This document shows positions 41,559 through 51,636 of a DNA stretch of 64,000 bases, piece by piece. The notes under the pieces are model-generated. The model searched no databases and was not told where the DNA came from. It worked only from the letters and a program-made list of their open reading frames with translations. Position numbers and translations under genes: made by a program. Position 1 is the stretch's first letter. Every line of letters begins with the position of its first letter. The stretch is from Candidatus Aquiluna sp. XM-24bin5 (GTDB lineage Bacteria; Actinomycetota; Actinomycetia; Actinomycetales; Microbacteriaceae): NCBI GenBank assembly GCA_003149555.1, contig QCWE01000001.1, positions 770,546 to 834,545 on the forward strand, given 5' to 3'.

Positions 41559-43046
41559 CTAGTTCTGTGGGAAACCCAGATTCAATCCGCCATGGGACGG
41601 ATCTAGCCAGCGAGAGGTAACAACCTTGGTTTGGGTGAAGAACCTAAAGCCTTCTTCGCCGTGCGCCCGGCTATCACCAAACAGCGAGTGCTTCCAACCT
41701 CCAAAGGAGAAGTAGGCCACCGGCACGGGGATTGGGACATTGATCCCAATCATCCCGACCTCGACCTCGTGCTGGAACCGTCTTGCGGCTCCGCCGTCAT
41801 TTGTAAAAATGGCAGTTCCGTTGCCAAAGGCTCCTGAGTTGATTAGCTGCAGACCCTCTTCGTAGCTTGCGACCCTGACGACAGAGAGCACCGGCCCAAA
41901 AATCTCCTCCCTGTAGACCTTGGAAGTAGTCGGCACTTTATCTAGGAGCGTTGGTCCAAGCCAATAGCCACCAGCATCCCCGTCTGGATTTACCTCACGG
42001 CCATCAACTACAACGGCTGCGCCATCGGAAGCGGCTATGTCGATATAGCTCTCAACCTTGTCGCGATGCTGCTTTGTGACAAGTGGTCCCATATCGCAAG
42101 ACCTGCGGCCATCACCAACCTTGATCTGCTTCATGCGCTGAGAAATCCTTGGTATCAAATCATCGGCCACAGGCTCTACCGCAACGACAACCGAGATTGC
42201 CATGCAGCGCTCGCCGGCCGAGCCAAACCCCGCATTGACTGCGGAGTCAGCAACCAAGTCCAGATCTGCATCCGGAAGCACGAGCATGTGATTCTTGGCT
42301 CCGCCAAGAGCTTGGACTCGCTTGCCGTGCTTTGCCGATGTCTCATAGACGTACTGTGCGATTGGCGTTGAGCCAACAAAAGATATTGACCTCACCTCAG
42401 GATGCTCAAGCAGTCCATCAACGGCGACCTTGTCGCCGTGTAGAACATTGAATACTCCGTCGGGCAGTCCCGCCTCAGTAAGTAACTTCGCAATCCACAT
42501 CGCACTCGATGGATCCTTTTCGCTGGGCTTTAGAACCACAGTGTTTCCCGCTGCAATCGCCACCGGAAAGAACCACATCGGAACCATCGCCGGAAAGTTA
42601 AACGGGCTAATGATGCCGACAACCCCGAGCGGCTGCTTCATTGAATAGACATCTATAGAGGTTGAGGCATTCTCTGAGTACTCACCTTTTAGAAGGTGTG
42701 GCAGGCCACAGGCAAAGTCAACAACTTCCAGACCTCTATTGATCTCACCCAGGGCATCAGACACGACCTTGCCGTGCTCCTCAGTAATGATCTCGGCAAG
42801 CTCAGACTTCTTGCTCTCCAGCAACTCTCGAAAGCGGAACATTATGGCGCTGCGCTTTGCAAGCGAGGTGTCTCGCCATTCCGGGAAGGCGCTGCTCGCA
42901 GCTGCTACGGCAGCCTCAATGTCGCCCTTGTCGGCAAAAGCGACCTCTTTGGTCTGTATCCCTTTGGCTGGATCAAATACCTGACCCCTGCCAGAGCCAT
43001 TGCCTTGAAATTCTTTACCGGCAACCCAGTGAGTAACCAACTTCAT
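41559..43046 (-). CDS. mmsA: CoA-acylating methylmalonate-semialdehyde dehydrogenase
   Basis: Converts (methyl)malonate semialdehyde plus CoA and NAD to acyl-CoA and CO2 in valine, thymine or inositol breakdown; 495 aa. Distinctive MmsA features are PFNFPAMVPMWFFPVAIA, GAKNHMLVLPDADL and the Cys in SAGERCMAISVVV, and IPVPVAYFSFGGWKHSLFGD near the end. No other valine or inositol gene is in the window, so it stands alone. It ends just ahead of the SRP RNA. Confidence 0.92.
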   Translation of the reverse strand: MKLVTHWVAGKEFQGNGSGRGQVFDPAKGIQTKEVAFADKGDIEAAVAAASSAFPEWRDTSLAKRSAIMFRFRELLESKKSELAEIITEEHGKVVSDALGEINRGLEVVDFACGLPHLLKGEYSENASTSIDVYSMKQPLGVVGIISPFNFPAMVPMWFFPVAIAAGNTVVLKPSEKDPSSAMWIAKLLTEAGLPDGVFNVLHGDKVAVDGLLEHPEVRSISFVGSTPIAQYVYETSAKHGKRVQALGGAKNHMLVLPDADLDLVADSAVNAGFGSAGERCMAISVVVAVEPVADDLIPRISQRMKQIKVGDGRRSCDMGPLVTKQHRDKVESYIDIAASDGAAVVVDGREVNPDGDAGGYWLGPTLLDKVPTTSKVYREEIFGPVLSVVRVASYEEGLQLINSGAFGNGTAIFTNDGGAARRFQHEVEVGMIGINVPIPVPVAYFSFGGWKHSLFGDSRAHGEEGFRFFTQTKVVTSRWLDPSHGGLNLGFPQN

Positions 43047-43107
43047 CGTCTACCTCGCTTCACCAAAGAAGACTACCTTTATCAAAGGTGCCCCAGCAGG
43101 AGAGAAA

Positions 43108-43650
43108 GTGGCTGATATAAACAAAGAAATAGAGGAGCTAATCGCCTCCCTTCCGCCCAGTCAGGCAAGGGTGTTATTTGCTCTTCGCGAGCTGATCAAA
43201 GAGCTTGCTCCCGGTGCCACTGAGCGCATCTCATACGCAATGCCCACCTTTGAAATCTCAGGGCAGATTCTCATTCACTACCAAGGCTTCAAGGATCACA
43301 ACAGCCTCTTTCTGGGCGCGGAGGTGCCAATCAGATTGGCGGATGAACTTGGGGACATGGTCACCTCTAAAGGGACCATTCAGTTAGATAAAGAAAAGGT
43401 CCCTAAAAAGAGTCTCGTGAAAAAGCTGCTCACGACGAGGATAAACATCATCAACGAGAGTTTCCCCAAGAAAAACGGCGAATACCTCTCTTTCTATGAC
43501 AACGGCTACCTCAAGTCGAAAGGCAGATATAAGGAGGGCCAAATGCACGGCTACTGGCACTTCTACCGCAAGGACGGATCGCTAATGCGCGAGGGCAAGC
43601 TAAACATGGGTGAACCACGGGGCGAATGGATCACCCACGTTCGAGACTGA
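43108..43650 (+). CDS. DUF1801 domain fused to MORN-like repeats
   Basis: A 180-aa protein with GTG start at 43108 and GGAGAG upstream. Residues 1-115 are a DUF1801/YdhG domain (RVLFALRELIKE, TERISYAMPTFEI, GQILIHYQGFKDHNSLFLG). Residues about 120-178 hold MORN/YwqK-like repeats: GEYLSFYDNGYLKSKGRYK, GYWHFYRKDGSLMREGKL and GEWITH. I have not met this fusion before; the role is unknown. Confidence 0.78.
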   Translation: MADINKEIEELIASLPPSQARVLFALRELIKELAPGATERISYAMPTFEISGQILIHYQGFKDHNSLFLGAEVPIRLADELGDMVTSKGTIQLDKEKVPKKSLVKKLLTTRINIINESFPKKNGEYLSFYDNGYLKSKGRYKEGQMHGYWHFYRKDGSLMREGKLNMGEPRGEWITHVRD

Positions 43651-43696
43651 GGTTGGTCGTTGGCAAGAGATGCAACTAAACTCTTGCGGGTACCAA

Positions 43697-43784
43697 GGAG
43701 AATTCGCCTAGTGGCCTATGGCGCACGCTTGGAAAGCGTGTTGGGTGCAAGCCCTCGGGGGTTCGAATCCCCCATTCTCCGCCA
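43697..43784 (+). tRNA. tRNA-Ser (anticodon GGA), CCA encoded
   Basis: Acceptor GGAGAAT pairs with ATTCTCC, followed by discriminator G and an encoded CCA. The anticodon loop is TTGGAAA (GGA) between CACGC and GCGTG, and the variable arm TTGGGTGCAAGCCCTC is long, as expected for serine. GGTTCGAATCC lies in the T-arm. Confidence 0.96.
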
Positions 43785-43837
43785 AGTCTTCCCGACTGAT
43801 TTGTGGATTAATTCGACAGCGTCAAAAGCTGCAGCTG

Positions 43838-44905
43838 CTAACTCACCGCAGCTCTCAGCGCAGCCAGGAGCCCCTCGACATCATCTTCTGTGGTGTCCCA
43901 GGAGCACATCCACCTAACCTGACCGGTTGCCTGGTCCCAGATATAAAAGCGGAACTCATCCTGCAGCTTTGCAGTCACCTCTGCAGGCAGGATTGGGAAG
44001 ACAGCGTTGGCATCCGCAGGATTTGGGACAGTGACCCCTGGGGATTCACTCGAGATTTCTAACACGCCCGAGTAGAGCTTGGCCGCCATTGAGTTTGCAA
44101 TGCGTGCGTTTTCAAGTGCCACCTTTGCACCATCAGCAAAGAGAGCGTTAAGTTGCGCCGAAACAAAGCGCATCTTTGATGGCAGCTGCATTGAGGTTTT
44201 TCTCAAATACGGCATTGCCTCAGCCAACCTTGCACCATGCTCCGACTGAGTGTTAGTCACCACCACAGCCTCGGCTGCGAGGGCGCCAATCTTGGTGCCA
44301 CCCAGGGATACCAGATCAACACCCACATCCGTCGTGAACTCCTTGAAGCTCTTGCCAAGAGCCGCTGCGGCATTGGAGAGTCTGGCGCCATCTAAGTGCA
44401 ACAGGAGGCCGTGCTCGTGAGCAACATCTGCGAGCGCCGAAATCTCCTCGGGCTGGTAGACGGTGCCCATCTCGGTGGTCTGAGTGATGCTTACAACACC
44501 TGGTTGCGCACGATGAACAAAACCAAAGTCGAATAACTGGGAGTTGAGCCCCTCAACCGAGAGCTTCCCATCAGATGATGGCACCGTCCAGAGCTTTAGG
44601 CCCCCCATCTTTTCTGGAGCGCCGCCCTCGTCCATATGTATGTGCGCTGACTCGACACAGACAACAGCTTCCCAGCGCTTCACAGCAGACTGCAGGGCAA
44701 TGACATTTGCTCCGGTGCCATTGAAGACTGGAAAACCCTCGGCAGTAGCGCCAAAGAGTTCCCTAACTACCTCTTGGAATCTAGCTGTCTCGCTGTCGTC
44801 TCCATAGGCAACCTGGTGACCGTGGTTGACCTCCGCCATGCGAGCCATTACCGCCGGGTGCACGCCAGCGTAGTTATCGCTTGCGAATCCGCGCTGGTTA
44901 GCCAT
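43838..44905 (-). CDS. ltaE: Low-specificity threonine aldolase
   Basis: PLP enzyme cleaving L-threonine (and allo-threonine) to glycine and acetaldehyde, 355 aa. The family pattern is seen: GDDSETARFQEVVRELFG, GTGANVIAL, the HIHMDEGGA cofactor-stacking region, LLLHLDGARLSNAA, and the PLP Lys in SLGGTKIGALAAEAVV. Close beta-eliminating lyases exist, but these motifs fit threonine aldolase. Starts ATG 44905; follows the pnt operon on the same strand after 42 bases. Confidence 0.9.
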   Translation of the reverse strand: MANQRGFASDNYAGVHPAVMARMAEVNHGHQVAYGDDSETARFQEVVRELFGATAEGFPVFNGTGANVIALQSAVKRWEAVVCVESAHIHMDEGGAPEKMGGLKLWTVPSSDGKLSVEGLNSQLFDFGFVHRAQPGVVSITQTTEMGTVYQPEEISALADVAHEHGLLLHLDGARLSNAAAALGKSFKEFTTDVGVDLVSLGGTKIGALAAEAVVVTNTQSEHGARLAEAMPYLRKTSMQLPSKMRFVSAQLNALFADGAKVALENARIANSMAAKLYSGVLEISSESPGVTVPNPADANAVFPILPAEVTAKLQDEFRFYIWDQATGQVRWMCSWDTTEDDVEGLLAALRAAVS

Positions 44906-44947
44906 GAGACTCCTAAGTTAGGCGCCCTAGAAGATTACCGCTAGAAA

Positions 44948-46345
44948 CTACAGCGACTTCAGGATGTCTCCGACCTTCTCCTTGGCATCACCGAAGAGCA
45001 TCTTGGTGTTTGCCTTGTAGAAGAGCGGGTTTGCAACACCTGCATAACCGGACGCCATCGAGCGCTTGAAGACGATCACATTCTCAGCCTCCCAGACCTT
45101 GAGAACGGGCATGCCGGCAATCGGGCTTCCGGGGTTCTCAGCAGCTGCAGGATTCACTGTGTCATTGGCTCCGATAACCAGTACCACCTGGGTCTCTGGG
45201 AAGTCATCGTTGATCTCGTCCATCTCCAAGACAATGTCGTAAGGGACCTTGGCCTCGGCCAGCAGCACGTTCATGTGACCGGGGAGCCTTCCGGCAACCG
45301 GGTGAATGCCAAAGCGAACCTCGACACCCTTTTCCTTAAGTCTCTTAGCCAGCTCTGCAACCGGGTACTGTGCCTGGGCAACGGCCATGCCGTATCCGGG
45401 AGTAATGACAACGCTCTTAGCGCTAGAGAGCAGCTCGGCAACCTGAGCGGCATCGATCTCAGTGTGCTCTCCGGTCTCCTCTTCGCCCTCAGTTGGAGCT
45501 TCGATGCCGTAGCCTCCGAAAATCACCGAGATAAACGAGCGGTTCATCGCGCGGCACATGATGTAAGACAGGTAAGCACCCGAGGAACCAACCAGGGCGC
45601 CGGTAACAATGAGCAGATCGTTACTCAGCAGGAAGCCTGTGGCCGCAGCTGCCCAACCCGAGTAGCTGTTTAGCATTGACACCACTACCGGCATATCTCC
45701 ACCACCGATGGAGGCAACCAGGTGCCAACCAAGTGCCAACGCCAAGATGGTGACCGAAATCAACAGCCCCATGGCAGGGGTGATTACATACGCAACAGTG
45801 AGGCCGATAAAGCCAACCAAAGCTGAGAGATTCAGCATGTTTCTTCCGGGAAGAATCAGCGGCTTCGACGATATCTTGGCCGAGAGCTTTAGGTAGGCGA
45901 CGATCGAGCCGGTGAAGGTCACAGCACCAATAAAGATGCCTATGAATACCTCAGCTCTGTGAACTCCTACAAGCTCCGGAGCAAGGTCTCCGGAGTGGAG
46001 AGCCCCATTCCAGCCCACCAGAACCGCAGTGAGACCAACGAAGCTGTGGAAAAGTGCGATTAGTTCTGGCATGCCCGTCATGGCAACGACCTTGGCCCGC
46101 CAGAGTCCGATTACAGCTCCTGCACCAAGCGCCACTAGCAAAAGCACGAAGCCGGTAGAGGTAGCTTCGTTCCACTCTCCCGCGAAGGTAAGCCAGATGG
46201 TCGCCGACATCGCAATCGTCATTCCCGCGATGCCGTAGCGAATACCGGTCCTACCGGTCTCATGCTTGCTGAGGCCGGCAAGGCTCATGATGAACAGCAG
46301 GGCTGCCGCAACGTAAGCGGCGTTAGCAACGGCTAGAGCAGTCAT
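44948..46345 (-). CDS. pntB: NAD(P) transhydrogenase subunit beta
   Basis: Proton-translocating transhydrogenase, 465 aa. The N-terminal two thirds is membrane-embedded; the C-terminal NADP(H)-binding domain III starts near [21 protein letters not shown] and has [23 protein letters not shown], then [17 protein letters not shown] at 46345 overlaps the pntA stop (TAATG). With PntA it exchanges reducing equivalents between NADH and NADPH at the expense of the proton gradient. Confidence 0.96.
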   Translation of the reverse strand: MTALAVANAAYVAAALLFIMSLAGLSKHETGRTGIRYGIAGMTIAMSATIWLTFAGEWNEATSTGFVLLLVALGAGAVIGLWRAKVVAMTGMPELIALFHSFVGLTAVLVGWNGALHSGDLAPELVGVHRAEVFIGIFIGAVTFTGSIVAYLKLSAKISSKPLILPGRNMLNLSALVGFIGLTVAYVITPAMGLLISVTILALALGWHLVASIGGGDMPVVVSMLNSYSGWAAAATGFLLSNDLLIVTGALVGSSGAYLSYIMCRAMNRSFISVIFGGYGIEAPTEGEEETGEHTEIDAAQVAELLSSAKSVVITPGYGMAVAQAQYPVAELAKRLKEKGVEVRFGIHPVAGRLPGHMNVLLAEAKVPYDIVLEMDEINDDFPETQVVLVIGANDTVNPAAAENPGSPIAGMPVLKVWEAENVIVFKRSMASGYAGVANPLFYKANTKMLFGDAKEKVGDILKSL

Positions 46346-47880
46346 TACTGGTCTCCCTTCGTGAACATCTTGAGCATTCGACGGGTGACGGCAAAGCCAC
46401 CAAAGACGTTGATGCTCGCGATCATCACCCCGATGAAGGCAAGAATTTGAACCAGCAGTATCGAGTCGGTGAGCTGCAGAATCGCAGCAACCACCACGAT
46501 GCCTGAAATCGCATTAGTAACACTCATCAAAGGGGTGTGGAGAGCGTGATGGACCTTACCGATCACGTAGAACCCAACCACCACCGAGAGCGTGAGCACC
46601 AGGAAGTGCTGCGGCAATGGCGGTGGAGCGAGCGCCACCACACCAAACAGCGCAGCCAGTCCTGCGGCGATTAGCCCGCCCTTAGTGCGCGCTGACATCT
46701 TCTTTTTCTCCGGCATTTCCTGAGGCTCGGCAGGTGCCTGAACCGGAGCTGCTGAGACTTGCACCGGAGGTGGAGGCCAGGTGATCTCGCCGCTCTTCAC
46801 AACAGTCACTGCCCGCTGCACGACATCCTCAAAGTCCAGCTCGAGCTTGCCCTTCTTCTTTGGAGTTAGAAGCTTGAGAAGGTTCACAAGGTTCGTGCCA
46901 TAGAGCTGGGATGACTGAGCTGGCAGGCGAGATGGCAGGTCGGTGTAGCCGAGAATGATGACGCCGTTCTTAGTAACAATGCGCTTTCCCGCTACCGAAC
47001 CTGCGACATTTCCGCCCTGCGCCGCAGCCATGTCAACAATCACGCTGCCCGGCTTCATCAGCGAGACATCCTTGGCAGTAATCAACTTTGGAGCCGGCTT
47101 GCCCGGAATCAAGGCGGTCGTAATGATGATGTCGACGTCCTTAGCCTGCTCCGTGTAGATCTCAGCAGCGCGCTTGTCGTAAGCCTTGCTGGTCTGCTTG
47201 GCATAGCCGTCGGAGGACTCCATCTGCTCTTCAATTTCAACCGGCAGATACTCGCCACCAATGGACTTGACCTGATCCGCGACCTCTGGACGTGGGTCTG
47301 TGGCCCTAACAATTGCTCCGAGACTCGATGCCGCACCAATGGCTGCCAGTCCGGCAACTCCGGCCCCGGCGACCAGAACCTTGGCTGGGGCAACCTTGCC
47401 CGCCGCCGTTACCTGGCCAGTGAAGAATCGTCCAAACTCATGAGCTGACTCAACAACTGCTCGGTAACCGGCAATGTTTGCCATTGAGCTCAGCACGTCC
47501 ATGGACTGGGCTCTGGAGATTCTTGGAACCGCGTCCATAGCTAGCGCGGTGACTCCCTGCTTGGCAAGGTTCTTCAGAAGATTGGGGTTGAGGGCCGGGC
47601 TGAGTATGCCAACCAGAATTGCGCCCTTCTTGAGGCGCTTTATCTCAGTGGGGGTCGGCGCATTGACCTTGAGGACAATGTCTGCCTTCCAGGTTGCGGC
47701 CATGGTGCCGACCTTGGCACCGGCTGCGACGTAGGCGCTGTCTGGGAAAGAGGCCTTCGCACCCGCACCCTTCTCAACTAAAACTTGGTAGCCAAGCGCT
47801 CTAATGGCTTTCACGGTCTCAGGGGTGGCACTAACCCTGGACTCCGCCTGCGGCTCTAAAACAACACCGATGGTAGACAC
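46345..47880 (-). CDS. pntA: NAD(P) transhydrogenase subunit alpha (full-length)
   Basis: 511 aa, combining the NAD-binding domain I ([17 protein letters not shown], the [22 protein letters not shown]ossmann loop, and [13 protein letters not shown]) and a C-terminal membrane part with about three helices, split from it by a Pro/Ala-rich linker ([20 protein letters not shown]). In some actinobacteria alpha is split into PntAA and PntAB; here it is one protein. GTG start at 47880. The longer intergenic stretch upstream (73 bases) is the likely promoter. Confidence 0.95.
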   Translation of the reverse strand: MSTIGVVLEPQAESRVSATPETVKAIRALGYQVLVEKGAGAKASFPDSAYVAAGAKVGTMAATWKADIVLKVNAPTPTEIKRLKKGAILVGILSPALNPNLLKNLAKQGVTALAMDAVPRISRAQSMDVLSSMANIAGYRAVVESAHEFGRFFTGQVTAAGKVAPAKVLVAGAGVAGLAAIGAASSLGAIVRATDPRPEVADQVKSIGGEYLPVEIEEQMESSDGYAKQTSKAYDKRAAEIYTEQAKDVDIIITTALIPGKPAPKLITAKDVSLMKPGSVIVDMAAAQGGNVAGSVAGKRIVTKNGVIILGYTDLPSRLPAQSSQLYGTNLVNLLKLLTPKKKGKLELDFEDVVQRAVTVVKSGEITWPPPPVQVSAAPVQAPAEPQEMPEKKKMSARTKGGLIAAGLAALFGVVALAPPPLPQHFLVLTLSVVVGFYVIGKVHHALHTPLMSVTNAISGIVVVAAILQLTDSILLVQILAFIGVMIASINVFGGFAVTRRMLKMFTKGDQ

Positions 47881-47953
47881 GTATTCTCCTTAGGCAATCT
47901 CAGTTATCAACTAGATTTGCCGGCTTTCGCTTCCGAGTAACGCTATCGCTTAT

Positions 47954-48232
47954 CTACTGCTGGTTCTGATCTCCGGACTTCCGCTTGGCAAAAAAGGCCT
48001 TCACCTTCGCCACAATACGCTCCAGGCCTTGCATGCCCTGCTGGTTTAGCTCCCTCGCCCACTTGATCTCAAGGGCGAGGATTGAGGTGCCAAAGAACAA
48101 AAACAGCAGCCCTGGCCCTGGCGTCACGAGCATCACTAGGCCCAATCCCACGAGGAAAAAGCCAACGACCATGACCAATACCCAGCGAACCGGGTGCGGG
48201 AGGTTGTTTAGAAATGTCTTTAGCTTTTCCAT
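47954..48232 (-). CDS. PGPGW-family small membrane protein
   Basis: A 92-aa protein with two hydrophobic segments around a TPGPGLLFLFFG core, the signature region of putative PGPGW membrane proteins. An amphipathic basic helix follows and the tail is KRKSGDQNQQ. Function unknown. It lies between heliorhodopsin and pntA on the same strand with gaps of about 95 and 73 bases. Confidence 0.8.
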   Translation of the reverse strand: MEKLKTFLNNLPHPVRWVLVMVVGFFLVGLGLVMLVTPGPGLLFLFFGTSILALEIKWARELNQQGMQGLERIVAKVKAFFAKRKSGDQNQQ

Positions 48233-48327
48233 ACTGCTCTTAGTCTGACTAGGCCTTGATTATGGCAGTGCCAGCTGAAACTCTGCTGACAACTTCACAA
48301 TTGTTCAGCTCGATTTCAACCAACTAC

Positions 48328-49134
48328 CTATGTGCTCGCAATCGCCGGGATGATCGCGCCCGAGAACACCTGCCACGCCAGCACCGACTTAGCAACCAGA
48401 CTCAAGGTGATATAGGTTGCCTCGCCGTAGAGGTAGTTCTTCCAAGGTCCAATCTTCTTGTATTGGAAGGCCTGGTTGAAGGCAAAGGTATTGAAGAACA
48501 AAAACAGCGCAACGATGATGCCGTAAACGAATCCTGGAATCTCGGCAGCACTCTCGCTGCCGGGCTGGATTGTGTAGACGATCAATATGAGCCACGGCAC
48601 GATGCCCGTGATTGAGCCCATGATGAAAGGCAGCCCTTGGCCATTTCCCGGCTCTTCATACTTCTCCTGCAGCGCACCAAAGAAAATCATCGAGGCGTTC
48701 ACTGCGAAGATCGCGGTCAAAGCGGCAAATCCCGAGACACCGGTTAGCTGCGCAATAAGCCAAATCATCACCGAGGACGAGAGCGAGTACTCAACCCAGC
48801 GGAAATAGTTGCGGTTGAGCTTCAGCCCGCCTTTGTACCTGGAGAAGAACCACGGCGATGAAATCAAGAAGTGGAAGAAGGCGGATAGCAGCAAGAAGCC
48901 AATTACGCCGGCACCAATGTTGATGTCAAAGAGCTCAACGCGCTCGGGCGGCAGCGGCACCCCGGGAGGGCCGGTCGGGTAATCAATGGTCACCGGGAAG
49001 AGAATCTGGCTATCCAGCAGCGTGAGCACAAAGCTTAGACCGGCAGCTTGGGCGAGGTGAAGGAATCCCGCTACAACGTTGTAGCCGCGAAGCCGTGCAA
49101 TGTATTCATCTTGGGTTCTTTGTTTCTTAGCCAA
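48328..49134 (-). CDS. Heliorhodopsin
   Basis: A 268-aa seven-helix retinal protein of the heliorhodopsin family. The Schiff-base Lys is Lys249 in LSLVAKSVLAW, and the presumed counterion is Glu115 in RWVEYSLSSSVMIWL; the first-helix His26 and second-helix His88 (FFHFL) match the conserved His pair of known heliorhodopsins. Other family stretches are NASMIFFGALQEKYE and PGFVYGII. The motifs rule out ordinary proton-pumping rhodopsin (no DTD/NDQ triad). The N-terminus is expected inside the cell. TTG start 49134 follows AAGGGGG. It is 68 bases downstream of glpX on the same strand. Its function in the cell is unresolved for the family; reports link some members to enzyme regulation. Confidence 0.96.
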   Translation of the reverse strand: MAKKQRTQDEYIARLRGYNVVAGFLHLAQAAGLSFVLTLLDSQILFPVTIDYPTGPPGVPLPPERVELFDINIGAGVIGFLLLSAFFHFLISSPWFFSRYKGGLKLNRNYFRWVEYSLSSSVMIWLIAQLTGVSGFAALTAIFAVNASMIFFGALQEKYEEPGNGQGLPFIMGSITGIVPWLILIVYTIQPGSESAAEIPGFVYGIIVALFLFFNTFAFNQAFQYKKIGPWKNYLYGEATYITLSLVAKSVLAWQVFSGAIIPAIAST

Positions 49135-49202
49135 CTTGGCCCCCTTAATTCTTTCTCAGGCTACGCCCTAATTCAAATAAGGGAAACAATCAATCAGCTG
49201 GG

Positions 49203-50171
49203 CTATAGCCACCTCGACGCTTGGTACTCGGCAAATACCTTGCGCACTGTTCCTGACTTACCTCGCACGACAATTGATTCGGCGAAGATTGTGGCGCCTC
49301 TCTTACGAACACCTGAGACAAGCGGCCCGTCGGTGACACCAGTCGCAACAAAGAATGTGTTGTCAGAGGCGACCATGTCTCGCATTTGATAAACATGGTC
49401 AAACTTGAGACCCGCTGCAGTTCCCCTCTCGCGCTCGGCCGCATCTGAAGGATGAAGAATCCCCTGCATCTGACCACCTAGCGCGCTTACCCCTGCTGCG
49501 GTAATCACGCCCTCAGGAGAGCCCCCGACACCCATCGCCATATCGATGCGCGACTCAGACCTGGCGGCCTGGATACCCGCGGCAACGTCCCCATCGCGCA
49601 ATAGCCTCGTTGCAGCTCCAGCACTTCGTACCTGCTCGATAACGTCCATGTTGTATTCGCGATCCAAAACCGCCACCAGCACTTCATCAGCCGACTTACC
49701 TGCACTCTTCGCATACTCGACGATGTTCTCTTTGATGCTCATCGAAATATCACAGACTCCAACTCCAGCGCTGCCCACCACAAGTTTGTTCATCTTGAAT
49801 ACTGACGAGGCGTCGAGCATGGTGCCTCTGTCCGAAACTGCAATAACAGAAATCGCGTTCATCCGACCGGCTGCAGTGAGTGAAGTACCATCGATTGGGT
49901 CGACTGCGATGTCAACCTTGGGACCATTACCAGTGCCAAGGATCTCGCCGTTGAACAGCATTGGGGCATTATCTTTTTCCCCTTCGCCAATGACTACCTT
50001 GCCCTCAAAGTGAACCGTCCCAAGAAATGCCCTCATGGCATCGACTGCCGCCCCATCGGCGCCATTTTTGTCACCGCGCCCAATAAAGGGAAATGACCTT
50101 ATTGCTGCGGCCTCTGTGGCCCTGACGAGCTCCATGGCAAGGTTTCTGTCTGGCTGGAAATCAAGGCTCAT
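49203..50171 (-). CDS. glpX: Class II fructose-1,6-bisphosphatase
   Basis: Gluconeogenic phosphatase, 322 aa. The GlpX family motifs VIGEGEKDNAPM, VDIAVDPIDGTSLTAAGRMNAISVI (metal and substrate Asp), VLDREYNMDVIEQVR and GVGGSPEGVITAAGV are present. ATG 50171. It is the only FBPase seen here and fits growth on acetate and amino acids. Its downstream neighbour on the strand is heliorhodopsin; it is divergent from aspA. Confidence 0.95.
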   Translation of the reverse strand: MSLDFQPDRNLAMELVRATEAAAIRSFPFIGRGDKNGADGAAVDAMRAFLGTVHFEGKVVIGEGEKDNAPMLFNGEILGTGNGPKVDIAVDPIDGTSLTAAGRMNAISVIAVSDRGTMLDASSVFKMNKLVVGSAGVGVCDISMSIKENIVEYAKSAGKSADEVLVAVLDREYNMDVIEQVRSAGAATRLLRDGDVAAGIQAARSESRIDMAMGVGGSPEGVITAAGVSALGGQMQGILHPSDAAERERGTAAGLKFDHVYQMRDMVASDNTFFVATGVTDGPLVSGVRKRGATIFAESIVVRGKSGTVRKVFAEYQASRWL

Positions 50172-50244
50172 GGGCCAAGACTACCGTTTGCACTGAGCCC
50201 TGCCTTTGGGCGTAATCTTGAGGCAACAGACTCGAAGGTGAGTT

Positions 50245-51636
50245 ATGCGCATAGAGCACGACCTAATAGGTGATTACGAGCTCCCCGAATCTTCCCTCTG
50301 GGGCGTCCACACAGCACGTGCTGTTGACAACTTCCCAATCTCCGGTGTCCCCATCGGCCACTACCGCAACCTCATCAGGGCTCTGGGCCTTACAAAGGCA
50401 GCTGCTGCCAGAGTGAATGCGGCAATTGGTGGACTCGAAAAAGAAAAGGCACACTTCATCGAGCTTGCCTGCATGGAGGTGGCGGAGGGCAAGCTAGACA
50501 AATACTTTGTGGTCGATGCCATCCAGGGCGGTGCCGGGACCAGCACCAACATGAACGCGAATGAGGTAATCGCCAACAGGGCACTTGAGCTCATGGGTAA
50601 AGCCCCGGGCGACTATCAGCACATTCACCCACTCAACGACGTCAATCGATCTCAGTCAACTAATGACGTCTATCCGACGGCCTTAAGGCTTGCGCTGATA
50701 TTCGAGATAGAGCTCCTTGATCAATCGCTAACCGAGCTCAAAGAGTCTTACGAGCGCAAGGCAAAGGAGTTCTCGGACATCCTGAAGATGGCAAGGACTC
50801 AGCTCCAGGATGCTGTCCCCATCACACTCGGCCAGGAGTTTCAAGCATTTGCAGTTTCAACCTCTAAAGATATTGAGCGGCTCCATGAGCTACTGCCACT
50901 GCTTGCGGAGGTGAACCTAGGTGGTACTGCCGTCGGCACCGAGCTGAACACTCCCCGCGGCTACACCAAGAAAGTTGTCGCGGAGCTCAGCAAGCTGTCT
51001 GGGGTCAAGCTGACGTCCGCAAAGGATCTCGTAGAAGCCACGCAGTCTTCCGGTGTGCTGGTCACATTTAGCTCAGTCCTCAAGCGCATTGCTGTGAAGC
51101 AGTCAAAGATTGCTAGCGACCTCAGACTCCTCAGCTCCGGGCCAAGGGCAGGGCTAAACGAGATAAACCTCCCGGAAAAACAAGCTGGCTCTTCGATCAT
51201 GCCGGGGAAGGTTAATCCAGTTGTCCCCGAGGTCATAAACCAGATTGCCTTCACGGTGATTGGCAATGACCTTACTGTGACCATGGCTGCCGAGTCAGGC
51301 CAGCTCCAGCTCAACGCATTTGAGCCGATTATGGCCAGGTCAATCCTCATGAGCATCACCTACCTGCGAAACGGCTTTGCGACCTTCACCAAGAACTGCG
51401 TGGATGGCATCGAGCCGAATGTGGACCTACTCAAGTCGGCTGTAGAGAACTCAATTGGCCTTGTTACGGTCCTCAGCCCAAAGTTGGGTTATGAGAATGC
51501 CACCAAGGTTGCCCGCTATGCCAAGAAGAATGACTGCTCAGTTAGGCAGGCTGTCACGGAACTGACTCTCATGACAGAAGCCGAATTCGATGCCGCTCTC
51601 GGCGACCTCGTCTCGATCGCGAAGCGAGCTCAGTAA
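50245..51636 (+). CDS. aspA: Aspartate ammonia-lyase
   Basis: Fumarase/aspartase superfamily, 463 aa, cytosolic; deaminates L-aspartate to fumarate. Seen: GAGTSTNMNANEVIANRA, the NRSQSTNDVYPTA motif, TQLQDAVPITLGQEF and the flexible signature loop GSSIMPGKVNPVVPE. This combination matches aspartase or class II fumarase; the FVVDAIQGGAGTSTNMN stretch and N-terminal IEHDLIGDYELP fit aspartase best. ATG 50245. It meets the convergent aminotransferase with no spacer. Confidence 0.92.
   Translation: MRIEHDLIGDYELPESSLWGVHTARAVDNFPISGVPIGHYRNLIRALGLTKAAAARVNAAIGGLEKEKAHFIELACMEVAEGKLDKYFVVDAIQGGAGTSTNMNANEVIANRALELMGKAPGDYQHIHPLNDVNRSQSTNDVYPTALRLALIFEIELLDQSLTELKESYERKAKEFSDILKMARTQLQDAVPITLGQEFQAFAVSTSKDIERLHELLPLLAEVNLGGTAVGTELNTPRGYTKKVVAELSKLSGVKLTSAKDLVEATQSSGVLVTFSSVLKRIAVKQSKIASDLRLLSSGPRAGLNEINLPEKQAGSSIMPGKVNPVVPEVINQIAFTVIGNDLTVTMAAESGQLQLNAFEPIMARSILMSITYLRNGFATFTKNCVDGIEPNVDLLKSAVENSIGLVTVLSPKLGYENATKVARYAKKNDCSVRQAVTELTLMTEAEFDAALGDLVSIAKRAQ

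Noticed and set aside
48285..48312. Terminator after heliorhodopsin
   Set aside because: The GCTGA...TCAGC repeat is imperfect and has no following T-tract on the minus strand.
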